Positions 1 through 9,404 are shown, counted from the stretch's first letter. The stretch is DNA of 64,000 nucleotides from Planctomycetota bacterium (GCA_963205385.1 CAUJKE010000115.1:1-64000), one strand, 5' to 3'. Translations and numbers: made by a program. The notes: generated by a model not told the origin, from the letters alone.

Positions 1-2
1 GC

Positions 3-500
3 ATCACCGGTTCGGAACCAGGCTCTAACGTATATGCATCCACCACGCGCAGCATGTATAGCCTGGTGTTCAACTGGAAAGTCACGGACCGCTTGACCTA
101 CGTGATCCAGCATGACAACGCCTGGCAGGATGCCGTCACCCAGAACACGCAAACCGGCGAACTTCACGATGCGGAGTGGTACGGTGTGAACCAGTACCTC
201 TTCTATACCATCAACGATTGCTGGAAAGCGGGCGCGCGGGCGGAATGGTTCCGCGATGACGACGGCTTCCGCGTCCACGGCATCCGTCCCACGAGCGGCA
301 CCGATACCGGCAATCCCACCGGCTACAACGCTGGCAACTACTGGGAAGTCAGCCTCGGCCTGAACTGGACCCCGCACTCCAACCTGATCGTGCGTCCTGA
401 AGTGCGTTACGATTGGTTTGACGGCCAAGGAAATCCCTTCGGTGATAACCAAGACAAGAGCCAGTGGGTCGGCGGCTTCGATGCCATCGTCCTGTGGTAA
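3..500 (+). CDS. BBP2-type outer membrane beta-barrel porin, C-terminal part
   Basis: The reading frame is open from the first bases, so the gene begins upstream and only the last 166 codons are present. The sequence alternates aromatic and polar residues in short strands (for example TDRLTYVIQHDNAW, CWKAGARAEWFRDDDGFRV, NLIVRPEVRYDWFDG), as in outer membrane beta-barrels, and matches my memory of the planctomycete BBP2/OmpL-like porins. It would form a channel in the outer membrane. It precedes the ammonium transporter in the same direction but is separated from it by a strong terminator and a dedicated sigma-54 promoter, so the two are probably separate transcripts. Family call is by pattern; substrate cannot be read. 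Confidence 0.7.
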   Translation: MTGSEPGSNVYASTTRSMYSLVFNWKVTDRLTYVIQHDNAWQDAVTQNTQTGELHDAEWYGVNQYLFYTINDCWKAGARAEWFRDDDGFRVHGIRPTSGTDTGNPTGYNAGNYWEVSLGLNWTPHSNLIVRPEVRYDWFDGQGNPFGDNQDKSQWVGGFDAIVLW

Positions 501-523
501 GGATGACAGCTAGTCCACACACT

Positions 524-557
524 CACCTGGCGCGGTTTCCTAGCTCCGCGTCAGGTG
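524..557 (+). other. Inverted repeat after the porin gene
   Basis: A 12-bp stem (CACCTGGCGCGG at 524-535, CCGCGTCAGGTG at 546-557, one G-T pair) with a 10-nt loop starts 24 bases after the porin stop codon. No T-run follows. It may protect the 3' end of the porin transcript or act with the stronger terminator just downstream. Confidence 0.55.
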
Positions 558-609
558 GGTTGCAAGTCACCCACGTCTCCCCGCCTGGTGTGTGATTTCG
601 CCATCGCGA

Positions 610-646
610 GCCGCCTGCACTCCCCCTTCGGTGCAGGCGGCTTTTT
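610..646 (+). terminator. Rho-independent terminator after the porin gene
   Basis: A perfect 11-bp stem (GCCGCCTGCAC at 610-620, GTGCAGGCGGC at 631-641) with a 10-nt loop is followed directly by five T residues. It should end the porin transcript and isolate the amt gene. Confidence 0.88.
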
Positions 647-817
647 CGTAGACGCATTGCCTGCGAGCGCAGCGGTATGTGCTTCGCATCTAGGCAGCGC
701 TTCGTCAGTGCGCCATTCGGAAGCACGCTGAGCATTCTGAGCCTCAAGTCGTAATCGCTTGCCGCATCTTTAGTTGCGCCACATTCGTGGTCATTCGGGC
801 CGGCGGCGTCTTCCGCT

Positions 818-833
818 TGGCACGCTGATTGCT
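818..833 (+). promoter_or_regulatory. Sigma-54 promoter for the ammonium transporter
   Basis: TGGCACG, four bases, then TTGCT matches the -24/-12 consensus of RpoN promoters (TGGCACG-N4-TTGCW) at every fixed position, with the GG and GC doublets exactly 12 apart. Transcription would begin near 844, leaving a leader of about 110 bases before the ATG at 953. Sigma-54 control with an NtrC-like activator is the normal mode for amt genes under nitrogen limitation. No convincing activator site was recognised upstream. Confidence 0.8.
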
Positions 834-952
834 TCCAAAGTCGTGCATCCTTCGTAAGCAGCCAGCAACTGGGCCCGTTGCTCGCCGCTCCCGGCAAGGC
901 AGTCGTCAACGGAGACGGCCGCCGAAGTGATGCGTTTTGTGAGCAAAGGCGA

Positions 953-2491
953 ATGCGAATGATTTCTCGGTTACAAACTCGAACCCTGACGTGGATCCTG
1001 CTCGGCGGGCTCATCGGCCTGAGCCTGGCCGGCACGCGGATGGTCATGGCGCAAGATGGACCTTCGGTCGCGACTGCGACGACTCCCACGGCGACCGAAG
1101 AAACCACTCCCCCCGCCAAAACAGAAACAAGTCTCGCGGAGCAATCCCCTGCGATCCCTTCCATGGCGGAAGCGATTTACGCGCTCGACACCATGATGCT
1201 CATGTTGTCGGCCGTGCTCGTGCTCTTCATGCAAGCAGGCTTCGCACTCCTGGAAACCGGTCTTAACTCGGCCAAGAACGCCGTTAACATCATGTTCAAG
1301 AACTTCATGGACATGTGCATCGGCGTCTGCCTGTTTTGGGTCGTTGGGTTTGGGATCATGTATCCCGGCGATGCGCCCGCCGTCAAAATCATTCCCGGCG
1401 TCCTGGAGTTTGGCTCGCTGGGCGTGGGCAGGTTGGATGTCGCAGCTTTCAACAAAGACCCGGAGTCGTTTGTCGGGAGCCTGCACCCGCAAGCGGACTT
1501 CTTGTTTAAGGTGGCGTTCGCCGCGACCGCCGCGACGATTTTATCTGGCGCCGTGGCTGGCCGGATGAAGCTGACTGGCTATCTCTGCTACTCCGCTCTG
1601 ATGACCGCGCTCATCTATCCGATCAGCGGCTATTGGAAGTGGGGCGGCGGTTGGTTGGCCGACATGGGCTTCGTCGACTTTGCAGGCTCGGTGATGGTCC
1701 ACGCGGTCGGCGGCTTCGCTGGCCTGGCGGGCGCGATTCTCCTGGGCCCGCGTTTGGGTCGCTTCGATGGCGCGAAGGCGATGCCGATTCCTGGTCACAG
1801 CATTACGTTCGCCGCACTCGGCACGTTCATCCTTTGGGTTGGCTGGTACGGGTTCAATCCGGGCAGCCAGTTGTACTTCGCCGGCATCGCAAATACCGAC
1901 GCGGTCATAACCATTGCCGTGAACACCACGCTGGCCGCCGCGATGGGCGCCGTCGTCGCACTGCTGTCGTCGTGGTTGCTGTTCGGCAAGCCGGATCTCA
2001 CCATGGCGCTCAACGGCGGCCTGGCCGGTTTGGTTTCCATCACCGCAAACTGCCATGCTGTGGACGGCCCCACGGCATTTTTGATCGGCGGCGTCGGAGG
2101 ACTCTTGGTGGTGCTGGCGATCATCGCTTTGGAGAAGCTCAAGATCGACGATCCCGTGGGCGCCTTTCCTGTGCACGGCGTTTGCGGCGTGTGGGGCGGA
2201 ATTGCGACGGGACTCTTCGGCTGGGAAGCAGGCGTCAAGATCGGGTTCATGCCTCAAATCGTCGGTTCGCTCGCAATCCCAGCCTGGTCGTTCGTCACGA
2301 TGTTCGCCTTCTTCTTGTTGCTCAAAAACGTGGGGCTTCTGCGAGTCTCGAAAGCGGATGAACTCGAAGGCTTGGATATCTCGGAGCACGGCATGTATGC
2401 CTATCCGGCGCACCAGGTGCAAGACGGGATGACCCCCGGCGCTTCGGCCAGCCATCTCCCTTGGCTGGGGCGGACGCCGGTCGGTGCTTAA
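953..2491 (+). CDS. amt: Ammonium transporter, Amt/MEP/Rh family
   Basis: Inner-membrane channel that takes up ammonium as NH3 after deprotonation. The 512-residue product has a cleavable signal peptide ending near MVMAQ (about residue 35), a Pro/Thr-rich linker to about residue 80, then 11 predicted membrane spans. Family hallmarks are visible: FALLETGL in the first span, the two pore histidines in VMVHAVGGFAG and FPVHGVCGVWGG, and the HSITFAALG loop. Start: ATG 953 has AAAGG six bases upstream; the frame is open further upstream but that part lies in the leader of the sigma-54 promoter. No glnK partner lies next to it here. A terminator follows. Confidence in function is very high. Confidence 0.96.
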   Translation: MRMISRLQTRTLTWILLGGLIGLSLAGTRMVMAQDGPSVATATTPTATEETTPPAKTETSLAEQSPAIPSMAEAIYALDTMMLMLSAVLVLFMQAGFALLETGLNSAKNAVNIMFKNFMDMCIGVCLFWVVGFGIMYPGDAPAVKIIPGVLEFGSLGVGRLDVAAFNKDPESFVGSLHPQADFLFKVAFAATAATILSGAVAGRMKLTGYLCYSALMTALIYPISGYWKWGGGWLADMGFVDFAGSVMVHAVGGFAGLAGAILLGPRLGRFDGAKAMPIPGHSITFAALGTFILWVGWYGFNPGSQLYFAGIANTDAVITIAVNTTLAAAMGAVVALLSSWLLFGKPDLTMALNGGLAGLVSITANCHAVDGPTAFLIGGVGGLLVVLAIIALEKLKIDDPVGAFPVHGVCGVWGGIATGLFGWEAGVKIGFMPQIVGSLAIPAWSFVTMFAFFLLLKNVGLLRVSKADELEGLDISEHGMYAYPAHQVQDGMTPGASASHLPWLGRTPVGA

Positions 2492-2613
2492 AGATTCTGT
2501 GGCGACTAACCCTGGTTGCCTGTTGCTGTGGAGAGGAGAGGATCCACGGCGACGGGCAGCAGGGCAAGCGATTTCAATGGCAGACTTCTTCGGCTCTTGC
2601 CTGGGCCGGAAGG

Positions 2614-2671
2614 ATACCCCAACGGTCTCGGACAGGTGTCCGCCTCACCTGTCCGAGCCGGGGTATTTTCT
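2614..2671 (+). terminator. Rho-independent terminator after amt
   Basis: Nested stems ATACCCC / GGGGTAT and CTCGGACAGGTG / CACCTGTCCGAG (7-nt loop) end in TTTT. Lies about 120 bases past the amt stop and before the convergent minus-strand lipoprotein gene. Confidence 0.85.
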
Positions 2672-2700
2672 TTGGCTGGCTGATCTATAGCCAAGGCGGA

Positions 2701-3099
2701 TCATTTCTCCAACGCGAAGTTGAACGTGTTGGGCCCCGGTTTGACGCTGGCGGTGAAGCCGGAGGTTTGAGCATTGGCATACTTGGCCGGCGTCAGCAGC
2801 GGCGGCGGGATGTCGCTGGCCGGCGCTTCGCCAGTGGCGATGATGGTGACATTGTACTCGCCGACTTGCATCCCTTGATCGTTCAGCGTGCGGACCGTGT
2901 AGTTGCCGCTGCTGTCAATCTCGCCGTAAGCGATCCGCCCTTCACCTTGCGGCGCGAACGTCACGGTTCCCTTGGTGAGCGGCGCGCCGTCCAACGTCAC
3001 TTTGCCGGAGACCGTGCTGGGAAGTTCTGAACCGCAGCCCAGCGCCGCGACCCATGTCAGGGCCAAGAGTAAGCACGAGAATCGCGAGCGCAGCATCAT
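2701..3099 (-). CDS. Small lipoprotein with transthyretin-like beta-sandwich domain
   Basis: 132 residues. A short signal peptide ends in a lipobox-like ALGC, so the mature protein should be lipid-anchored. The rest resembles the carboxypeptidase-regulatory/transthyretin-like fold common in planctomycete lipoproteins: VSGKVTLDGAPLTKGTVTF, then GEIDSSGNYTV and GEYNVTI. Such proteins typically lie next to DUF1559 pseudopilin genes, as here (188 bases downstream of one). Start: ATG 3099 has GGTGG six bases upstream; an in-frame GTG at 3108 is less likely. Function unknown; association with surface structures is inference from the neighbour. Confidence 0.8.
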   Translation of the reverse strand: MMLRSRFSCLLLALTWVAALGCGSELPSTVSGKVTLDGAPLTKGTVTFAPQGEGRIAYGEIDSSGNYTVRTLNDQGMQVGEYNVTIIATGEAPASDIPPPLLTPAKYANAQTSGFTASVKPGPNTFNFALEK

Positions 3100-3287
3100 A
3101 AGATCCACCGGTCAGGCAAGGGGAAGTTAATTGCAAAAAGTTTGTGGTCCGTCACACTCCAAGTGTGGCCTGGCTGGGGGCGATCACGACGAGCCCCCAG
3201 CATCCAGCGATTCAGCGTCTCGCGCCCGGGGGCTCGATACGCTCGATCCCGGCCGCCTGCGATCCTCTGGCTCACTTGGCGAATGTG

Positions 3288-4226
3288 TTAGGGCAGGGTC
3301 ACAATTTCACCGCGCGACTTGGAGGAGAGGCCGCGATAGAGATCGTAGTTAATGTTGTCGCTGAGATACCGTACCGAGCCATCGCAGAGCGCAAAGTGCG
3401 CTCCGCCCGGATGCAGACTGCGGAACGAGATCGTGTTCGGCCAATTGGACGGTTGGGCCGGGTTGTACATGAAGTTCAGCGGCGCGTGGCAACTAGCATA
3501 GTCGCCATTGCAATAGAAGGCGGCGCTGTGCTGATTTTGCGAAGGAATGTCTTCGCCAATCATGAACGTATTGGTCGTCCCGTCCTTGATGGAGTCGATC
3601 GTGATGTTGTCCTGGTAGTTGTTACGATAGAACAAGCCGGGGCAGCCATTGGTGTTGTGACAATCAGGCGTTGGGCTGGGATGAATGCTGGCGCTGCCTC
3701 CCATTTTGCCATCGCCTAGAACTCCCTTGTAATTCGTCGTGGCGACTTCGATCCCTTCCCACTGGTTCTGCGTGGTGATGGTCTGTTTGCTGGAAGGATC
3801 GGATGGGCACTTGAGCATCGGCAGGTTCGTCTTCATCGCTCCGCGGCAATTCGCGCTCTTGATGCCGCCGCCGCTGCCAAATTCTCCTTTGAAACCGTGC
3901 TCCGCGAAGATGTCATACAAGGCCTGCTGTTCCAAATAGGGCAGGATGCAGACGATCCAGCCTTTGCCGCTACGCTGGGCTGAGGGGCTGGAGCCTTCCG
4001 CTCCGTAGCCGCTGCTGATCGGCATTTGTCCTTGCATGGCCGTTTGGTAGTTATGCACGGCGAGCGCCATCTGCTTGAGATTATTGGCGCACTGCATCCG
4101 CCGCGCGGCTTCCCGCGCGGATTGCACCGCCGGTAGGAGCAACGCGACCAGGATGCCGATAATCGCGATCACAACCAAGAGTTCCACGAGCGTGAATGCG
4201 CGCCGGCGCAACTGAACATCAGGCAT
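3288..4226 (-). CDS. DUF1559 pseudopilin-like secreted protein (H-X9-DG type)
   Basis: 312 residues. The N-terminus RRRAFTLVELLVVIAIIGIL is a class III (prepilin) signal cleaved by a prepilin peptidase, followed by a long hydrophobic helix and the PAVQSAREAARRMQC motif of planctomycete DUF1559 proteins. The C-terminal part has HPGGAHFALCDGSVRYL, the H-X9-DG signature. These proteins occur in dozens of copies per planctomycete genome and are thought to assemble on the cell surface through a type II secretion/pilus-like machine; the exact role is unknown. The lipoprotein gene follows on the same strand. Confidence 0.93.
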   Translation of the reverse strand: MPDVQLRRRAFTLVELLVVIAIIGILVALLLPAVQSAREAARRMQCANNLKQMALAVHNYQTAMQGQMPISSGYGAEGSSPSAQRSGKGWIVCILPYLEQQALYDIFAEHGFKGEFGSGGGIKSANCRGAMKTNLPMLKCPSDPSSKQTITTQNQWEGIEVATTNYKGVLGDGKMGGSASIHPSPTPDCHNTNGCPGLFYRNNYQDNITIDSIKDGTTNTFMIGEDIPSQNQHSAAFYCNGDYASCHAPLNFMYNPAQPSNWPNTISFRSLHPGGAHFALCDGSVRYLSDNINYDLYRGLSSKSRGEIVTLP

Positions 4227-4529
4227 GAGGCAGGTTCCACGGACATGAGAAGAGGCTGATGAGATGAGTTTCAGGCACGCATTGTAGCAACTCTCGCCAA
4301 AAAATTCACGGTTTGGCGACGGATTTTTCCCTCACGGTCTCTTCCTCGTGGGAAGTAGCCAACCGCAGCAAGCACAAGACGACTGTCCCCTGCGAGGCGC
4401 ACCTCGTACACTGGGTCAATCCCTGCCACAAACTATCGCCGAATTCGCGCGCCTGACGCGGATTGCAAGCGGATTGCCACTGGTCCCACTAGCTGACTTC
4501 CCGCCCTGTTAAAGCCACAACGCGTCGCT
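4227..4529. other. Divergent intergenic region
   Basis: Lies between the start codons of the minus-strand DUF1559 gene and the plus-strand HAD gene, so it must carry promoters for both. An A/T-rich patch around 4295-4330 is the best candidate area, but no clear -35/-10 pair or operator was recognised. Confidence 0.4.
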
Positions 4530-5144
4530 ATGCCATTTCTCTACTTCGATCTCGGCAACGTTCTGCTGCACTTCGACCACCACCAGGCCGCGCGGCAAAT
4601 GGCGGAAGTCGCCGGCCTTGACGCCCGTCAGGTGTGGGAGATTGTCTTTGCTGGTGGCTTGGAAGCACAGTACGAAGAGGGAGCGCTCGATAGTCAGCAG
4701 TTCTACGACGAGTTCTGTCGTCAGAGCCACACGCGCGCGGATTTCGCCCGACTCCTCGCAGCGGGCGCGGCGATCTTTAGCCCCAACTTCGGCGTCATCG
4801 CGCTGGTCCGCGAACTGCACGCCGCCGGTCATCGCTTAGGCGTGCTTTCCAATACCTGCGCCGCCCACTGGGAGTATTGCACCGACGGCCGGTATCCGTT
4901 TCTCAACGAATGCTTCGAGGCGTACGCGCTGAGCTACGAACTCCAGTCGATGAAGCCGGCGCCCCGGATCTACGAACAGGCCGCGGAGCTGGCCGGCGTT
5001 CTTCCCGCAGAGATTTTCTTCGTGGATGATCGCGAAGAAAACGTGGCCGCCGCGCGTGCAGTCGGATTCGACGCAGTGTTGTACGAAAGCGTTGAAGGCT
5101 TGCAAAACGCGCTGGCCCAGCGACGACTGCTGCCGAAAACGTAA
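4530..5144 (+). CDS. HAD-superfamily phosphatase (YihX-like)
   Basis: 204 residues. Motif I is FDLGNVLLHFD (nucleophile Asp at residue 7 in the YihX-like DxGNV form), motif II is LSNT, motif III is the Lys of SMKPAPRIY, motif IV is FFVDDREENV. The cap is a small helical insertion after motif I, as in subfamily IA phosphatases. The E. coli YihX relative dephosphorylates alpha-D-glucose-1-phosphate; the substrate here is not determined by sequence. The gene stands alone and converges with the hydrolase gene downstream. No strong ribosome site precedes the ATG. Confidence 0.85.
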   Translation: MPFLYFDLGNVLLHFDHHQAARQMAEVAGLDARQVWEIVFAGGLEAQYEEGALDSQQFYDEFCRQSHTRADFARLLAAGAAIFSPNFGVIALVRELHAAGHRLGVLSNTCAAHWEYCTDGRYPFLNECFEAYALSYELQSMKPAPRIYEQAAELAGVLPAEIFFVDDREENVAAARAVGFDAVLYESVEGLQNALAQRRLLPKT

Positions 5145-5227
5145 GCAAGAATCATCCGCCGCGTGTGTCAATATCCAATCGCGCGCGGGCCGTTAGCTAT
5201 GCCGCTGAGCAATTATTGCCGCGCACG

Positions 5228-7597
5228 CTACTTGCGGCCGAGTTCCACCTTTTGCCAGAAGGGATGCTGACGATCGCCGCGGGTGCGGGCGTCTTCCAAC
5301 ATCACGGCGCTGCTGGGCTGAATGGATTGGCTGTAATCGCGGCCGTTGAACTTGATCGTGAAGCGTCCCTCGAAGTTCACCATCTCCGGTGTCAGCCACA
5401 CGGTCGCCGCATCGGCCGATGAGCGGACAAAAAGCGAGGTCGGGCTGTTGATGCGCCCCTCAGTCGAAGCCGTGCCGAAGTTGCGCTTCGGCGGCCACAT
5501 CGCTGGGAGCACCATCGTGTTGGCCGGGTAATGATCCACCTCGACCCACCAAAAGAAGTTGTCCCAGGGCCGCATCGACACGCATTCGAACTCTTTGGGG
5601 AGCGGGTCGCGGACGTGATATTTCATCCAGTCGAAAATGTTCTGAATGTCGTCGTAAAAGTGTTCGTGGCCGCGCCCTTGGTACTGCACAATCACGGCGT
5701 CGTAGTTGCTGTGCGTGAGGTACTTGTCGAGCACGTTCGCGCAGTTGGCAAATCGGTTGCCGTCCAGCTCGCCGGCGATATAGTACAGCGGCACATGCTT
5801 GCCGTTGGGATAATACCGCAACATGTATTTTTCAGCACTGGCCCCAATCGGAATCACGCCCGCCCAAAGGTCGGGATGCGCGACCGCGATATCCCAGGCG
5901 GCGTCGCCCCCCATCGAGTGGCCGCTGAGATAGATGCGATCGCTATCGATCGAGAAACGGGTAAGCGCGTCGCGCACGCTGAATAGCACCGCGGCATGTT
6001 CTTGCGCGGTGAACTCATATTCCCGTTGATGCACCCGCGACCATTTCGGCGCGATCACCACATAACCCTGCCGCGACGCCTGGCCGAGTCGCATCTTGCG
6101 CTTTTCGTCATAATCCCCCGCCCACCAGTTGATTTGCGTCTCAGGCGTACTGATCGCACTGTTGAGCGTCACCACCGCCGGATAACGACGATAAGGATCA
6201 TATTCCGGCGGGAGTTGCACATAATATTCGATGTCTGGCTCGCCGGAGAGTCCCGGCACGGAAATCAGTTGCATCCCCGGCGGCAACGTTTCGCTGGGCG
6301 GCGTGTCCACGGCCGGGCGCATGTGCCGCAAAATCTTGGCGAGGTACGTCGGCGAACTTCCCTCAAGCCGTTCCAGCTTCGTCAAAATCTCCGCCCGCTC
6401 GCCTTCGTGCGTGCTGGCCAGATACGCGCGCACCAGGTTGCGCACTTCATAGAGCGATACGGCGACCGAGAGGTTTTCCGTCGCTTCGCCATTACCCAGG
6501 TACCACCCGCTAATCGCCAGCGACAGTTTACGATCCGGTGTGAGGTCGCCGGCATCCGCCAGGCGAAGAAAGTCAGCCATCCGCACCAGATTATGATAGT
6601 TAAGATTGGTCCCAATCTCTTCCCGAATCGGGGCGATCTTCTCGCGCTGTTTGTCGTCCGTTAGTTCGGCCAGGAATTGATCCATGAGCGCGAGGACGTG
6701 CTTTCCATCTGCTTGCAGCTTCTCGTATTCGTTCAGGATTTCGCCGACGCGAATCAACGTCTCCCCGGCGACGCCATCGGACGGAAAGCTGGAGCACATC
6801 GCCGCGACCAGTTGATGCTGGCCCGAATCGCGCCGCAGCTCTATCTCCTTCACGAGCCGCATGGCGCTCGCTTGTTGCAAGGCTTGCACTTGCTGCTTGA
6901 AGCTGGTGACTTCGGGAAACTCCTTGATGCACTCCTCGACTTCCGCCCGTGCGTCGTTGTAGCGCTCGGCTTGGATATAGAGTCGCACGATTCGCATCCG
7001 CTGATCGGGATCATCGCCAGCGGCGCGGCGCAGCACGCGGCTGAGCACATCGCGCGGCACGCTGCTCGTGGCGATTCGCGTCGTCCATTGATATTGCTTC
7101 TCGGCGATCAGCGCATCAAGCTGCGTATAGACCGGCGTCACCAGCGTGATGCCTTGAATGACATGAATCGGCCCGTCCGCCGTGGACATCGTGAAGGTGC
7201 GGCGCCCCCATTCGTCGAACGGTTCGATCTTCAGCGGCGTTCCCACCGAACTGATGCGCGCCCCGCCGATCGCTTTCCGCTGCTCGACCACGATCCGCTC
7301 CTGCCGAATCGGATCGACCGGCGCGATCGCCTGCACGTTGCGATAGGGAACGAAGATGCGCCGCAGGTCATCATCGACCAAGACAATCAGTTCGGCTGCA
7401 TCGGGGTCTTGCGGCTTCAGCGGGTCTTGCGCGATGCTCGCCAGGCGGCCGACTTTGCCGGTGAGCTGGTAGCCGTTCTTGAGCGTGATTACCTCGCCCC
7501 CAGCCATGCTCGGGAGCAAGCTGACACAGAGCAGACAAACGAACATCGCAAAACGCAACGGAAGACTCCCATGCGGCGGCGGACGAAAAGAGCGCAT
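5228..7597 (-). CDS. Large secreted alpha/beta hydrolase (esterase/peptidase type)
   Basis: About 789 residues from ATG 7597. An N-terminal signal peptide ends near SMAGGEV. The first half (to about residue 440) is helical with possible TPR-like repeats and has no recognised catalytic motif. The second half is an alpha/beta hydrolase: PPEYDPYRRYPAVVTLN, the nucleophile elbow GHSMGGDAAW, an Asp in AGELDGN and a His in GRGHEHFYDD, as in dienelactone hydrolase or PHB-depolymerase-like esterases. A C-terminal beta-rich part of about 120 residues follows. Start choice: ATG 7597 has GAGA at a proper distance; an in-frame ATG at 7639 would add 14 residues. Substrate unknown; periplasmic location inferred. 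Confidence 0.8.
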   Translation of the reverse strand: MRSFRPPPHGSLPLRFAMFVCLLCVSLLPSMAGGEVITLKNGYQLTGKVGRLASIAQDPLKPQDPDAAELIVLVDDDLRRIFVPYRNVQAIAPVDPIRQERIVVEQRKAIGGARISSVGTPLKIEPFDEWGRRTFTMSTADGPIHVIQGITLVTPVYTQLDALIAEKQYQWTTRIATSSVPRDVLSRVLRRAAGDDPDQRMRIVRLYIQAERYNDARAEVEECIKEFPEVTSFKQQVQALQQASAMRLVKEIELRRDSGQHQLVAAMCSSFPSDGVAGETLIRVGEILNEYEKLQADGKHVLALMDQFLAELTDDKQREKIAPIREEIGTNLNYHNLVRMADFLRLADAGDLTPDRKLSLAISGWYLGNGEATENLSVAVSLYEVRNLVRAYLASTHEGERAEILTKLERLEGSSPTYLAKILRHMRPAVDTPPSETLPPGMQLISVPGLSGEPDIEYYVQLPPEYDPYRRYPAVVTLNSAISTPETQINWWAGDYDEKRKMRLGQASRQGYVVIAPKWSRVHQREYEFTAQEHAAVLFSVRDALTRFSIDSDRIYLSGHSMGGDAAWDIAVAHPDLWAGVIPIGASAEKYMLRYYPNGKHVPLYYIAGELDGNRFANCANVLDKYLTHSNYDAVIVQYQGRGHEHFYDDIQNIFDWMKYHVRDPLPKEFECVSMRPWDNFFWWVEVDHYPANTMVLPAMWPPKRNFGTASTEGRINSPTSLFVRSSADAATVWLTPEMVNFEGRFTIKFNGRDYSQSIQPSSAVMLEDARTRGDRQHPFWQKVELGRK

Positions 7598-7904
7598 ACC
7601 AGATCTCGGGAAAGTGGTCGCCTTGCCCATACGCTCCATTTTGATGGTCAGGGGGCAGAAGTCAACGCAAGCGGTCCCCCGCAGGCCGCCGACGCGGGAA
7701 TCAACGTCTTTTTCCCCCAGACAGTTTGGCGCGATATTACGGTTTGTCGAGCCTGTACCAGCCAGCGGCGCGAGTCCTGACGAAGCGCCGGTAGGCGACG
7801 CATCAACACCTTCTCCACCTTGACTGGCCTGGCGTTCCTTGGAAGGTGGTGCTGCGAGTATGGATTCTTCGCGCTTGCTAGCGTCCCGCCTGCTTCAAAA
7901 ATCA

Positions 7905-9404
7905 TCACCCCCAGCGCCATGCGGGATGCGTCACCACGGCTAAGGCCTGCCGCACGTCCACCGCGTGCGCGACCTCCTGGCGCACGCGGTGGCGATACGC
8001 TTCGTACGCTTGCCATTCTTGCGGCGTTGGTTCTTCGTTCCAGCGCGTAGGCGCGCGTTGGCCCACCATCAGGCTCAGATAACCGTTAAGTCCGAACACC
8101 GTGTTGCGCGGGATCAAGTGATCGCAAACCGTCGTGGGCCCCACGGCCTCATACAGTTCGACCAGCGGCGCGGCGCCGGCTAAATTCGTTTCCGTGCGGC
8201 AATGTCGCCAAAACGGCGTATCCAAGCGACGATTGAACTTGTAGTGAATCGCCAAAAAGTCGCGGATGTCGTCCCACAAGATGCGGCAACGCTCGTTCTG
8301 AAGGGGAATCAACTCCGGCTGCAAATAGCCGTACGATTCGGCCAGCATCTGCCGCACCAGCCGCAAATGCTCGACGACCATGTGCAGGGCCGTCGCTTCG
8401 AGCGGTTCGACGAAGCCGCCACTGTTGCCAACGGCGACGACGTTGTTGATCCAAAACTGGTCATAGCGGCCTGTGCGAAACTTAATCGTGCGCATCTCGC
8501 CGATCCGTGGATTCTTCTCTTGCAGTTCGCGCATCGCTTCCTCCGCCGTACAAAACGCCGAGGAGTGCACGTAACCGCGCGTGATGTGGTCGGCAAAATC
8601 GATCCGCCATGCCCAGCCGTGGTTCATCGTGGTCGCTGTGGTGTACGGATAAATCACTTCGTCCGTTCGCGGCCACGAGCCCACCACGGCCGTATCGACG
8701 AACAGGCTCTCGGCATAGCTCACGAACTTCGCCCCCATCTGCTGCTGGAGCAGCCACGACGCGAAGCCGGTGCAATCGATGAACAGGTCGCCTGCCAATT
8801 CGCGCCCGTCCCCGAGCTTGAGCGAAGTGACGTAGCCCGCCTCATCTTTCGCGAGATCGACGACATCTTCGTCAATGATCTCCACGCCCGCGATCCTGGC
8901 TTGCCGCTCCAGATATGCCACATAGGCTTTGTTCTCGATGTGGTAGCCGACGGCGGCGGCGACCTTGGGTTGTCCCTCTGGGGTAATGATGCAGGGGGCC
9001 TTGGCCCGATCCATGAGCGCCGAGAAGACGCTCGCATCGCGCATGTCTTTCAAACAATGGTAGGCGTTGATGCGCGCGTCGGCGCGCAGTTGCACATCCA
9101 CACATGGATCGAACGTGTAGTTGAAATGCGACTCCCCAGGCTCGCCCCATTCGTAGCGGATGCCGAGCTTCCAACTCGGCTGCACTTCGGCAAAGAACTG
9201 CTTGCGGTCGAGCCTGAGCATTTCGTGCAGAAAAGTAGGGACCGAAACGGTCGTCGATTCTCCGACGCCGATCACCGGAATCCGGGGCGAGCGCACGATC
9301 ACCACCTGCATGTTGGTGAGCGCTTTGGTCAGCAATAGCGCCGACATAAACCCAGCGCTGCCGCCCCCCACTACCACGATCTTCGAAACGCGTCGCGCGC
9401 TCAT
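7905..9404 (-). CDS. Flavin-dependent halogenase (tryptophan halogenase family)
   Basis: 499 residues. FAD-binding VVGGGSAG at residues 12-18; the family motif IGVGEST at about 45; and a lysine at residue 79 (PSWK), the same position as the catalytic Lys79 of PrnA/RebH that forms the chloramine. The second signature WxWxIP appears as WAWRID, so the final Pro is replaced by Asp. This class uses FADH2, O2 and halide to halogenate aromatic substrates; the motif change leaves halogenase activity likely but unproven. Start ATG 9404 has GGAG nine bases upstream; a frame extension to 9446 overlaps the spacer. It is last of a probable Hsp70-ODP-halogenase operon (57-base gap). Confidence 0.85.
   Translation of the reverse strand: MSARRVSKIVVVGGGSAGFMSALLLTKALTNMQVVIVRSPRIPVIGVGESTTVSVPTFLHEMLRLDRKQFFAEVQPSWKLGIRYEWGEPGESHFNYTFDPCVDVQLRADARINAYHCLKDMRDASVFSALMDRAKAPCIITPEGQPKVAAAVGYHIENKAYVAYLERQARIAGVEIIDEDVVDLAKDEAGYVTSLKLGDGRELAGDLFIDCTGFASWLLQQQMGAKFVSYAESLFVDTAVVGSWPRTDEVIYPYTTATTMNHGWAWRIDFADHITRGYVHSSAFCTAEEAMRELQEKNPRIGEMRTIKFRTGRYDQFWINNVVAVGNSGGFVEPLEATALHMVVEHLRLVRQMLAESYGYLQPELIPLQNERCRILWDDIRDFLAIHYKFNRRLDTPFWRHCRTETNLAGAAPLVELYEAVGPTTVCDHLIPRNTVFGLNGYLSLMVGQRAPTRWNEEPTPQEWQAYEAYRHRVRQEVAHAVDVRQALAVVTHPAWRWG

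Noticed and set aside
690-780. NtrC binding site upstream of the sigma-54 promoter
   Set aside because: Only a weak partial match to the dyad consensus; not strong enough to report as a site.
1541-2455. 304-codon minus-strand frame over amt
   Set aside because: Antisense to a textbook ammonium transporter; His/Arg/Glu-rich shadow.
3165-3200. Hairpin GCTGGGGG / CCCCCAGC after the DUF1559 gene as terminator
   Set aside because: The stem is good but neither strand has a T-run; role unclear.
6677-7780. Long plus-strand open frames over the secreted hydrolase gene, also 5996-6664
   Set aside because: Antisense to a gene with clear signal peptide and catalytic motifs; composition is that of a shadow frame.
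7648-8016. Minus-strand frame downstream of the halogenase
   Set aside because: Overlaps the halogenase 3' end in another frame, Arg-rich, no start signal.
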